A stretch of DNA of 10,648 bases from an uncultured Collinsella sp. (lineage in GTDB: Bacteria > Actinomycetota > Coriobacteriia > Coriobacteriales > Coriobacteriaceae). Of the stretch, positions 1 to 5,639 are shown piece after piece. The stretch is taken from contig CAJKEF010000021.1 of the NCBI GenBank assembly GCA_905198825.1, positions 1 to 10,648 of the forward strand. The letters are read 5' to 3'. The position numbers were made by a program, and so were the translations under genes. The stretch's first letter is position 1. Each line of letters begins with the position of its first letter. Under the pieces are notes generated by a model. The model searched no databases, was not told the DNA's origin, and was given only the letters and a program-made list of their open reading frames with translations.

Positions 1-35
1 GCTTTCCAAGTAGCGATATTTCGCTTTTAACGCTC

Positions 36-75
36 AACCACCACAAAGGGGACAGGCACCTTTGTGGTGGTTTTT
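36..75 (+). terminator. Strong intrinsic terminator of an off-window plus-strand gene
   Basis: A 14-bp perfect stem (36-49 pairing with 59-72) closes a 9-base loop GGACAGGCA and runs into TTTTTGTTT, the standard form of a factor-independent terminator for plus-strand transcription. The 5' arm reads AACCACCACAAAGG. The gene it serves lies left of the window: frame 1 from base 1 is open to a TAA at 28-30, just before the stem, which may be its last codons, but this is too short to test. The minus side lacks a T-run, so it is a poor terminator for the DeoR gene, whose stop codon lies at 78-80. Confidence 0.85.
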
Positions 76-77
76 GT

Positions 78-881
78 TTAAGCGCCAGCGATGAGGAGAT
101 TTGGGCGGGCGTCGTCGACGATCTCGGCGATTGAGGTGGCAACGGCATGATCGGGGTCACGGTCCATCACGATGGTGTCGACATCTGCCAGCTCGGCAAA
201 GCGGTACATGCCGCGTCCGTTAACCTTGCTGGCGTCCATGAGGGCGACGCTTTGATGGGCTGCGGCGATCATGGCCGTTTTGGTCTCGGCCATTTGGGGA
301 AAGTCGGTCGTAAAGCCGCAGCGGGGGACAAAAGCGCCGGGGCACATGACGGCAAGGTCGGCGTGGACCATTTGGAGCGCCTGCATGGTAAGTGGACCGT
401 ACAGATAGCGATGACCTTTGCGCAGTGCCCCACCCAGCATGACGACATCGACCGAGGGCATGCTCTCGTCGATATAATCGGCGATGGTAATGTCGGCCGT
501 GATGACGGTGATGCCGTCGCGCTGATCAAGGAGCCGGACGAACTCGAGCGCCGTGGTGCCCGAGTCGACGAGCAGCGTGTCGCCATTGCCGACGAGCTCG
601 ATGGCGCTTTGCGCGATGGCCTGCTTGGCGGCGACATTGACGTTGATGCGGCGATCCTGGGTGGATACGGTCAGTCGCTTCTGGAGAGACACAGCGCCAC
701 CATGCGTGCGGCGCAACTTGCCGGACTCGGCGAGCGCGTCCAGGTCGGCGCGGGCGGTAACGGAGGACACGCCAAAGGTCTGGGCGATTTCTGCCACTTG
801 CACCGAGGCGTTATGCTCGAGCATCTCCATGATGGCGGAACGACGCTCATCGGCGAAAGCTCGGGTTGTTGCGTGGGCCAT
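78..881 (-). CDS. DeoR/GlpR-family sugar-phosphate-responsive transcriptional regulator
   Basis: A 267-residue cytoplasmic repressor-type protein. Residues 11-66 form the DeoR winged helix-turn-helix, with the family pattern FGVSSVTARADLDAL at 36-50 followed by GKLRRTHGGA. The rest is a DeoRC effector domain with the phosphate-binding loop DSGTT (106-110), a conserved MLGG (148-151) and a Lys after AETK near 201. Family members bind phosphorylated sugars and repress sugar-catabolism genes. I chose the ATG at 879-881 because GGAG lies 5 bases upstream; an ATG at 936-938 would add 19 poorly conserved residues behind a weak AAAGAAA. Length is close to the usual 250-265. It diverges from the class II aldolase gene, which it may control along with itself. 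Effector and target are inferred, not shown. Confidence 0.9.
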   Translation of the reverse strand: MAHATTRAFADERRSAIMEMLEHNASVQVAEIAQTFGVSSVTARADLDALAESGKLRRTHGGAVSLQKRLTVSTQDRRINVNVAAKQAIAQSAIELVGNGDTLLVDSGTTALEFVRLLDQRDGITVITADITIADYIDESMPSVDVVMLGGALRKGHRYLYGPLTMQALQMVHADLAVMCPGAFVPRCGFTTDFPQMAETKTAMIAAAHQSVALMDASKVNGRGMYRFAELADVDTIVMDRDPDHAVATSIAEIVDDARPNLLIAGA

Positions 882-975
882 GTTTGCTCCATTCTCGGCT
901 AAATTTGTAGGAATTGTGTTGAGCCTATTTTCGTTCATTTTCTTTTTGAGTAAGAAAACGCCTTTCGATTACTTA

Positions 976-1009
976 TCTTTTCTATAAAAGAAAGACGCTG
1001 AACGCCCAA
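976..1009 (-). promoter_or_regulatory. Putative DeoR-gene promoter overlapped by a small palindrome
   Basis: On the minus strand a -35-like TTGGGC (plus positions 1004-1009) is followed after exactly 17 bases by a -10-like TATAGA (981-986). The -10 lies inside an inverted repeat TCTTTT-N4-AAAAGA (976-991), placed where a repressor would block transcription. Autoregulation by the DeoR protein is a plausible inference. The predicted RNA start is about 90 bases upstream of the chosen ATG. Confidence 0.45.
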
Positions 1010-1124
1010 AATTCAATATCGAATACGCCCACTCGGCTCCAATTCCTTCCGTTTACTTTTCAAAAACGACTGTATTGACCTGCATGGGCTCAATATCTCG
1101 CACATGCAAAGCCGCTGAATTTCA

Positions 1125-1215
1125 TACAATGGACGCAGCAAAACGCAAGGTAAAACGCCTTGCGGACACGTACGCCCGATGTCCAGATGCGGGCGAGGGA
1201 GAGGAGCAAACGCTC
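1125..1215 (+). promoter_or_regulatory. Putative -10 element and structured leader of the aldolase gene
   Basis: TACAAT at 1125-1130 is a good -10 match but has no convincing -35 at 16-18 bases. TTGACC at 1075-1080 is too far upstream to pair with it. If transcription starts near 1137, the leader is about 79 bases and contains two successive hairpins: 1144-1150 with 1158-1164 (7 bp, loop of 7) and 1173-1178 with 1190-1195 (6 bp, loop of 11). The second ends at the purine-rich AGGAG (1202-1206) before the ATG. No U-run follows either stem, so these are not terminators. The rest of the 882-1124 interval shows no further gene. Confidence 0.35.
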
Positions 1216-2073
1216 ATGGCACTTGTTACCACCGAAAAGATGCTCAAGGACGCTCAGGCCGGCCACTACGCCGTCGGCGCGTTCAACGTCGAGAACCTCG
1301 AGTTTGTTATGGCCGTTCTGGCCGCTGCCGAGGAGACCAAGTCCCCCGTCATCATGCAGACCACCCCGGGCACCATCAAGACCGCTGGTCTGGACTACTT
1401 CTACGGCATGGTCAAGGCTGCCGCCGAGCGCGCTTCCGTGCCCGTCGCTCTGCACCTCGATCACGGCGATGGCTATGACCGCTGCATGCAGGCTTTCCGC
1501 ACTGGCTACACCTCTGTCATGATCGACGGTTCGCACGAGTCCTTCGAGGACAACATCGCCCTGACCAAGTCCGTCGCCGACGCTGGCCGCGCCATGGGTG
1601 TGCCCGTCGAGGCCGAGCTCGGCAAGGTTGGCGGCAAGGAGGACGACGGTCCCGCGGTTGAGGGCGAGAGTCCCTACACCGATCCGGCCGAGGCCAAGGA
1701 GTTCGTCGAGCGCACTGGCTGCACCTCGCTGGCCATTGGCGTTGGCACCAGCCACGGCGTGTACACGAGCGATCCGCACATCGAGCAGTCCGTGGTCAAG
1801 GCCATCCGCGACGCCGTCGACGTGCCGCTGGTTCTGCACGGCACCTCCGGTGTGCCCGATGAGCAGGTTGCCGAGGCTGTGAAGAACGGCATCTGCAAGG
1901 TCAACTACGCCACCGAGCTGCGTCAGGCCTACACCAAGGGCTTCATGGCCTACATGGCCGAGAACCCTGCCTGCTTCGATCCCAAGAAGCCGGCCAAGGA
2001 GGGCATGCGTGAGATCACCGAGCTGGTTAAGATCCGCATGACCAACCTCAACTCTGTGGGCAAAGCAGAGTAA
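1216..2073 (+). CDS. Class II fructose-1,6-/tagatose-1,6-bisphosphate aldolase
   Basis: A 285-residue zinc-dependent aldolase that splits a ketohexose 1,6-bisphosphate into dihydroxyacetone phosphate and glyceraldehyde 3-phosphate in the cytoplasm. The length matches the short class II group (Bacillus-type FbaA, GatY, KbaY). Visible active-site elements: catalytic Asp82 and zinc ligand His83 in HLDHG, DGSH (104-107), Glu134 in EAELG, zinc ligand His180 in GTSHG, and His208 with phosphate-binding HGTSG (208-212). KVNYATE (228-234) replaces the commoner KIN-x-TE, a mild variant. The start is the ATG at 1216 behind AGGAG; an in-frame TTG at 1075 would add 47 residues without family resemblance. 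Fructose and tagatose specificity cannot be separated by eye. The divergent DeoR gene fits a regulated sugar-catabolic role, but a glycolytic housekeeping role is also possible. Confidence 0.93.
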   Translation: MALVTTEKMLKDAQAGHYAVGAFNVENLEFVMAVLAAAEETKSPVIMQTTPGTIKTAGLDYFYGMVKAAAERASVPVALHLDHGDGYDRCMQAFRTGYTSVMIDGSHESFEDNIALTKSVADAGRAMGVPVEAELGKVGGKEDDGPAVEGESPYTDPAEAKEFVERTGCTSLAIGVGTSHGVYTSDPHIEQSVVKAIRDAVDVPLVLHGTSGVPDEQVAEAVKNGICKVNYATELRQAYTKGFMAYMAENPACFDPKKPAKEGMREITELVKIRMTNLNSVGKAE

Positions 2074-2106
2074 CAGCAAGGGTACTCCGACTCGCTACAT
2101 ATCCCG

Positions 2107-2231
2107 GGGAGGGACGAGGGCTTAGTTCCCCAATCGTCCTCGGGCATGCAAAAAGCCTCGCTGCGCACTTCGTGCGGCGAGGCTTTTTGCCCCCTGCGGA
2201 AAGATTGGGGAACTAAGCCCTCGTCCCTCCC
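2107..2231. repeat. Perfect 29-bp inverted repeat enclosing a terminator
   Basis: Bases 2107-2135 are the exact reverse complement of 2203-2231 (29 of 29). The interior, 67 bases, carries the bidirectional terminator at 2148-2190. As RNA this would be a very long stem with an inner stem; as DNA it could extrude a cruciform. No coding frame is credible here. Perfect matching over 29 bp in non-coding DNA suggests recent duplication-inversion or selection on the structure. Confidence 0.9.
2148..2190. terminator. Bidirectional intrinsic terminator between convergent genes
   Basis: GCAAAAAGCCTCGC (2148-2161) pairs with GCGAGGCTTTTTGC (2177-2190), 14 bp, with a further inner stem GCAC-TTC-GTGC at 2165-2175. 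The AAAAA/TTTTT ends supply a U-run in either direction. It lies 75 bases after the aldolase stop on the plus strand and would also stop minus-strand transcription from the HAD phosphatase gene. Confidence 0.85.
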
Positions 2232-2380
2232 AAGTTGACCTGCTCGAGGTCGTCGCCCTTGTGGCGTTAGGTCTGAAAATAATAAGAAGCCTTCGCGCTG
2301 CGGAATGATTTTGGAAACTAAGTACGGGACCCGCCCAAACCGTCCTGCTCAATCGCCCTTGTGGCGTTGGGGCTGAAAGG
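2194..2380 (+). repeat. Two degenerate direct-repeat units about 100 bp apart
   Basis: Unit 1 (about 2194-2280) and unit 2 (about 2298-2380) share, in the same order, CTGCGGAA, GATT-TGG-AACTAAG, a CCC-CCCAA block, CCTGCTC, and the identical 16-mer TCGCCCTTGTGGCGTT (2253-2268 and 2353-2368, exactly 100 bp apart) followed by GGKCTGAAA. The right arm of the 29-bp inverted repeat is the start of unit 1. No coding potential is evident. The pattern fits an interspersed intergenic repeat family, but whether other copies exist in the genome cannot be seen here. Confidence 0.7.
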
Positions 2381-2394
2381 GTGGGGCGCGGGGG

Positions 2395-3018
2395 TTACTT
2401 GGTTGTTAGGGTTAGCAGGTCGTTGGGGGTTTTGAGGTTGTAGGTGGCGTTTGGGATGTCTTGGTGTGATCCCCATGCCGCTCTGGCAAAACTGACCCCT
2501 GCCGAAGTTGCGCATTGTTCGTCGTAGACGGTGTCGCCAACGTAGACGACGTTGCCAGGATTCGCGCCCGTACGCCGGAGATATTCGAGCATGGGTGCGG
2601 GTGCGGGTTTATGTTCGGTTGTGTCTTCGACAAGGATGATGTGCTCAAAATACTTATCGAAGCCAAGGGGTGCAATTTCTTCTGCGTATTCGTCGTGCGC
2701 ACGTGAGGAGACGATGCCAAGTTTGCAGCCGTTGTCGGAGAGTGTTGCGATAACTTCGTGCAAGCCGGGAAACACGCTGATGGTGCTTTTAAAGCTGGCG
2801 GCAACTTGGCACCAGCGATCCAACGTTGCCTGCGAGTAGATCCCAAGTTTCTCAAGGGCATCCTTGCCGGGTATGCCGAGGGCAAAGTCAAGCTCGTGTC
2901 GGGGAAGCGTTTTGCCGGTTTCTTCTTGAACAATCTGGACAAGCGATGACAGAACGCTTTCTTCTGTATCTGCCAATGTCCCATCAACGTCAAATACGAT
3001 ATGGTCAAAGTGCTTCAT
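2395..3018 (-). CDS. HAD-superfamily phosphatase, phosphoglycolate phosphatase-like
   Basis: A 207-residue cytoplasmic hydrolase of the haloacid dehalogenase superfamily, subfamily with a small alpha-helical cap (Gph/PpaX/beta-phosphoglucomutase type). Motif I is FDVDGTLADT with nucleophile Asp10 and Asp12; motif II is Ser104 in GIVSSRAH; motif III is Lys137 in EHKPAPAP; motif IV is GDTVYDEQCA with Asp162 and Asp166. The cap lies about 16-80. All catalytic residues are present, so it should be active. The substrate, a small phosphorylated metabolite, is not predictable. A clear GAGGAG sits 7 bases before the ATG. It follows the AraC gene by 56 bases on the same strand and is probably co-transcribed with it, so it may act on an intermediate of the pathway that regulator senses. 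Confidence 0.88.
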   Translation of the reverse strand: MKHFDHIVFDVDGTLADTEESVLSSLVQIVQEETGKTLPRHELDFALGIPGKDALEKLGIYSQATLDRWCQVAASFKSTISVFPGLHEVIATLSDNGCKLGIVSSRAHDEYAEEIAPLGFDKYFEHIILVEDTTEHKPAPAPMLEYLRRTGANPGNVVYVGDTVYDEQCATSAGVSFARAAWGSHQDIPNATYNLKTPNDLLTLTTK

Positions 3019-3074
3019 ATGATTGCTCCTCTCTGTTGTTTGCCTGCAAGTTTGATGCAGTGACAGAAGAAGGG

Positions 3075-4013
3075 CTAGCGGGATTTCTGCCTGGTGCTAT
3101 CGAGATTCTGCCTCGCTGCTCGATAGCTCGAAGGAGTGCACCCCATTTGTTCTTTAAATACCTGGCCAAGATGGCTCGCTGTTATAAATCCGCATTGGCG
3201 CGCGACTGTCTGTACCGTTCGCGTGGTGTGTGCCAAAAGTTCGCAAGCACGGTTTATGCGGTATGCGCGTAGATATGCCGCCGGGGTCGTTCCTGCACAA
3301 GTTTCGATAATGCGGTAACACTCTCTTTCGCTTACGCCGGCTGCAGATGCCATCTGAGGCACATCTATAGCGGCTGCATAGTTTGCGCGGATAAAGTCCA
3401 GGATTGCCTTGAACTGTACGTCGCGGCTGGTCATCCAAGAGGCGCCGTCGGAGGAAAAGAGCGGTTCGGCCTTGGCGTAAATCTGAATCCAGAGCTCTGA
3501 CAAGTTATTTCGAAGCGCCATCTCGTTCTGCGGCCGTTGAAGGTCGTGGCTAAAGGAGCTCTTCAGCAAATCGATAAAGGGCATATCGTCGGGGTTGGTG
3601 GGCGACCATTTGAGCACATCGACGCCTCGACATTGAAGTAATGGATTGATGTAGCGCTTTTGGAGACGTCCCGCGGGATCGCCGAGCATCGACGGCTGAA
3701 AGATATGCAGCATTTGAATGGCTGGCGCCGAATTGGGCGATTGCAGCGTGCTGTGCAAAACGCCGCCGTTGATAAAGCCGGCGGACCCTTCCTCAAAGCG
3801 TACGTGCTCATGGGCCGCGCGCGTTCGATAGTCAATCGCTCCCTGCTCCATGTAGAAAAGCTCAACTTCGGAATGCCAGTGCCAGGGGGCGGAATTGCCC
3901 GGATAGCGAGCGAATTCTGCGCGTTCGGCAATATAGGGCCAGTCTTCGGCGGTCTCGGGAAACGCTTCCTCGCGTCCTCCGCGGTGCAATTCTATGTGAT
4001 CCATGTTTCGCAT
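3075..4013 (-). CDS. AraC/XylS-family transcriptional regulator with N-terminal cupin
   Basis: A 312-residue DNA-binding protein. The N-terminal part has a cupin-type sensor signature HWHSEVELFYMEQG (45-58), with His45, His47 and Glu51 and a later His87, typical of sugar-responsive AraC proteins. The C-terminal 100 residues carry the two helix-turn-helix units: about 217-238 (VPQMASAAGVSERECYRII) and about 267-292, ending in the family closing motif GCTPSSYR (291-298). Either ATG at 4011-4013 or one at 4002-4004 could start it; the first is taken. No Shine-Dalgarno is visible before either, and a TATACT box ends 6 bases before the first ATG, suggesting a leaderless transcript. The HAD phosphatase gene lies 56 bases downstream. 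The ligand and regulon are unknown. Confidence 0.9.
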   Translation of the reverse strand: MRNMDHIELHRGGREEAFPETAEDWPYIAERAEFARYPGNSAPWHWHSEVELFYMEQGAIDYRTRAAHEHVRFEEGSAGFINGGVLHSTLQSPNSAPAIQMLHIFQPSMLGDPAGRLQKRYINPLLQCRGVDVLKWSPTNPDDMPFIDLLKSSFSHDLQRPQNEMALRNNLSELWIQIYAKAEPLFSSDGASWMTSRDVQFKAILDFIRANYAAAIDVPQMASAAGVSERECYRIIETCAGTTPAAYLRAYRINRACELLAHTTRTVQTVARQCGFITASHLGQVFKEQMGCTPSSYRAARQNLDSTRQKSR

Positions 4014-4019
4014 GGCATC

Positions 4020-4025
4020 AGTATA
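4020..4025 (-). promoter_or_regulatory. Candidate -10 box for a leaderless AraC transcript
   Basis: On the minus strand TATACT (plus 4020-4025, 5 of 6 to the bacterial -10 consensus) ends 6 bases before the first AraC ATG. RNA synthesis would start at or next to the A of that codon. The hexamer 17 bases upstream is a poor -35. Leaderless mRNAs are common in Actinobacteria, and the gene has no visible Shine-Dalgarno, which fits. Confidence 0.4.
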
Positions 4026-4038
4026 AAGCGCGATGGGC

Positions 4039-4248
4039 TTAGATTGCTCTTGCCTGTTCGGGGAACGCCTTGTCTAGGGATGCTTGGAGCTTTTCGAACG
4101 ATGCTCGCAAGTTGTGGCTCTGGTTGGTTGAGCGTTTGGCTTTTGTGGTGGGGGAGTCGAGGAGGCCGTCTCTCTGTGTCGGGGGGAAGGAGAAAAGGTC
4201 TGCATGTTTTAGGGATGGCTGCCGTGCTACGGCATTGGAAGAATGCAT
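4039..4248 (-). CDS. Doubtful 69-codon ORF, no recognised family
   Basis: This frame encodes 69 residues, polar and basic in the middle, with a possible short amphipathic helix near the end (FEKLQASLDKAF). In its favour: GAGGAGG lies 10 bases before the ATG, and the frame ends 25 bases before the AraC start on the same strand. Against it: codons such as CTA, ACA and AGA are unlike those of the neighbouring genes, and I recognise no domain. It may be a small protein, the tail of a decayed gene, or chance. Confidence 0.22.
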   Translation of the reverse strand: MHSSNAVARQPSLKHADLFSFPPTQRDGLLDSPTTKAKRSTNQSHNLRASFEKLQASLDKAFPEQARAI

Positions 4249-4250
4249 GC

Positions 4251-4445
4251 TTATGCGGCCTCCTCGATGTCCACCAAAAGGTTGCGCACGGGGTGTGCTG
4301 CTAGGTCCCGTGCGTTGGCAGTATTATGCCGCGGCTGTTGCAAAGAATCGCTAAAGAAAAGCTTAATGAGGTTTGACGTTGCGATGAAACCGCAGGTCAA
4401 AGCTATCGGGTAACACTCTTGAAAGGTTTTGGGCTTAAGGGCTTT
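4251..4445 (-). pseudogene. Possible gene remnant: open frame without a clear start
   Basis: On the minus strand a frame is open for 64 codons from a TAG at 4446-4448 to TAA at 4251-4253. It has no ATG or GTG start; only TTG codons are available and none has a good ribosome site. Its translation has protein-like stretches (CYPIALTCGFIATSNLIKLF, then HPVRNLLVDIEEAA at the end), and its last codons supply the GAGGAGG before the 69-codon ORF. It could be the 3' end of a truncated gene or a chance frame. A hairpin (4285-4292 with 4307-4314) lies inside it. The rest of 4014-4501 shows nothing further I can support. Confidence 0.15.
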
Positions 4446-4501
4446 CTAAGGTTTGTGACGTGGATGTGGCGCGGACGTGCGGAGCGTGTGAATGCTCACT
4501 G

Positions 4502-5491
4502 TTAGCGCTGCGGCTCTGCGGCGCGCACCTGCTCGATGACCTTTTCCATCGTGGCGTCGATGCGGTCTTTTTTGAGCTCGCATTCCCAGATGGTTATGGG
4601 CGTCCAGCCCATTTGAGTGAGTGTTGCCACGGCAGCACGGTCGCGCTCGACGTTGCGACGGAACTTTGCCTCCCAAAACTCAACGTTGCGCTTGGGCTGG
4701 CTCGGATTGCACTTGGGGCAGCGGTGCCAAAAGCAGCCGTTGACGAAGATGGCGATCTTGCGCCCGGGAAAGGCGATGTCGGGCTTTCCGGGCACCTTCC
4801 ATTCCAGACGGTATCCCGTAAGGCCTGCGGCGCGCAGGCGCTGGCGAACGAGCAGCTCGGGTTTGGTGTTCGCACGCTTGTTGCCCTTCATGGATTTTTT
4901 GATGGCGGCGCGACGGCGCACGAGCTCACGCTCGTCGGCGGAGAGGTCCGAGGTGTCGATGCCGTCCAGCAGGCCGGGGTTGGGGCGCTTTTTGCTGCGG
5001 CGCTTAGGTGCGCGCTTGGGCTTGGCGACGGGGCGTTCGGTCGTGGCGGCCTCGGCATCTTTGGCAGTGCTGTTGACCTTAAGCCGATCTTCCTTCAACT
5101 CAATCAGAGCATCGATAAGCCCTTTGTCGGCGGGCATCCACTCAACCGTGGCAAGCGAGGTGCGCGGAATCCAGCGGATATCGAGCTGGCGGTCGTGCTT
5201 CTGAGGCTCATCGGATTCATCGGCGAGCGAGCAGTAGTAACACTCCATGGAGAGATGGAAATCGGGGTAGTCATACTCGACGGTGTAGAAATCGCGCAGG
5301 TTGGTGACTTTTACCTGCAGCTCTTCCATGAGCTCGCGGCGTACGGCGTCCTCGGGCGACTCGCCGCGCATGAGCTTGCCGCCGGGAAACTCCCAAAGTC
5401 CCTGCATGTCGCCATAGCCGCGCTGCACGGCAAGCAGCTCGTCAGATCCTTCCTTGCGAATGATCCCAGCGGCAACATGAACAGTCTTCAA
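4502..5491 (-). CDS. Fusion of a MutT-like Nudix hydrolase and a Vsr mismatch endonuclease
   Basis: A 329-residue two-domain protein. Residues 1-135 are Nudix/MutT-like, with the Nudix box from Gly38 to Val60: E44, then RELMEE (52-57) binding the metal; the box's usual terminal Gly is Gln59. MutT removes 8-oxo-dGTP from the nucleotide pool. A Lys/Arg/Pro-rich linker (about 140-175) follows. Residues about 195-310 match Vsr, the nickase that starts repair of T:G mismatches: KANTKPE-type entry (205-212), PGKPD with catalytic-position Asp238, VNGCFWHRC (250-258) with candidate zinc ligands Cys258, Cys261 and Cys304, and the closing IWECEL. The start is TTG at 5489-5491 behind AGAGGA, giving the MutT-like opening MKTVHVAAGII; no ATG fits. 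It diverges from the ABC operon. No dcm-like methylase is visible. Domain calls are firm; joint function is inferred. Confidence 0.87.
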   Translation of the reverse strand: MKTVHVAAGIIRKEGSDELLAVQRGYGDMQGLWEFPGGKLMRGESPEDAVRRELMEELQVKVTNLRDFYTVEYDYPDFHLSMECYYCSLADESDEPQKHDRQLDIRWIPRTSLATVEWMPADKGLIDALIELKEDRLKVNSTAKDAEAATTERPVAKPKRAPKRRSKKRPNPGLLDGIDTSDLSADERELVRRRAAIKKSMKGNKRANTKPELLVRQRLRAAGLTGYRLEWKVPGKPDIAFPGRKIAIFVNGCFWHRCPKCNPSQPKRNVEFWEAKFRRNVERDRAAVATLTQMGWTPITIWECELKKDRIDATMEKVIEQVRAAEPQR

Positions 5492-5523
5492 CAGGAGTCC
5501 TCTCTCAACATCAACACGTGACA

Positions 5524-5556
5524 GGGTAGCTACCCGTACCTTACACAACGGTAAGG
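5524..5556. promoter_or_regulatory. Two adjacent palindromes in the divergent promoter region
   Basis: GGGTAGCTACCC (5524-5535) is a perfect 12-bp palindrome. Three bases later CCTTAC-N6-GTAAGG (5539-5556) is a perfect 6-bp inverted repeat. Both lie between the Nudix-Vsr gene and the ABC operon, the place expected for operators. The second resembles the TTAC/GTAA half-site style of operators upstream of Bce-type transporters in Bacillus, though spacing and sequence are not identical. The binding proteins are unknown. Confidence 0.45.
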
Positions 5557-5591
5557 CAAGCGTAAGCCATATCGATGGTAGCCGACTCGGC

Positions 5592-5629
5592 TTCTTGCGA
5601 CTATAGATGCCGTAGACTAATCGCAAGAA
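5592..5629. promoter_or_regulatory. 9-bp inverted repeat just upstream of the ABC operon
   Basis: TTCTTGCGA (5592-5600) and TCGCAAGAA (5621-5629) are exact inverted copies separated by 20 bases that include TATAGA (5602-5607), a possible -10. The right arm ends immediately before the Shine-Dalgarno AAAGGA of the ATPase gene. It could be a repressor or activator site spanning the promoter, or, if transcription starts further upstream, an mRNA stem controlling access to the ribosome site. Confidence 0.45.
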
Positions 5630-5639
5630 AGGACTCGGT

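Noticed and set aside
147..902. 251-codon plus-strand frame opposite the DeoR gene
   Set aside because: Gly/His-rich shadow; the minus-strand frame has unmistakable DeoR domains.
1075..1215. N-terminal extension of the aldolase from a TTG at 1075
   Set aside because: It adds 47 residues not seen in the family, overlaps the promoter and leader, and the ATG at 1216 gives the normal 285-residue length behind AGGAG.
1090..2079. Long minus-strand frame opposite the aldolase
   Set aside because: It mirrors the strong codon bias of the true gene; its translation (Gly/Leu/His/Val-rich) matches no family.
4285..4314. 8-bp hairpin considered as part of a tRNA or small RNA
   Set aside because: No cloverleaf, T-loop (GTTCRA) or acceptor stem can be drawn around it, and no U-run follows.
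4460..5521. Long plus-strand frame opposite the Nudix-Vsr gene
   Set aside because: Antisense shadow: the opposite strand shows clear catalytic motifs, this one none.
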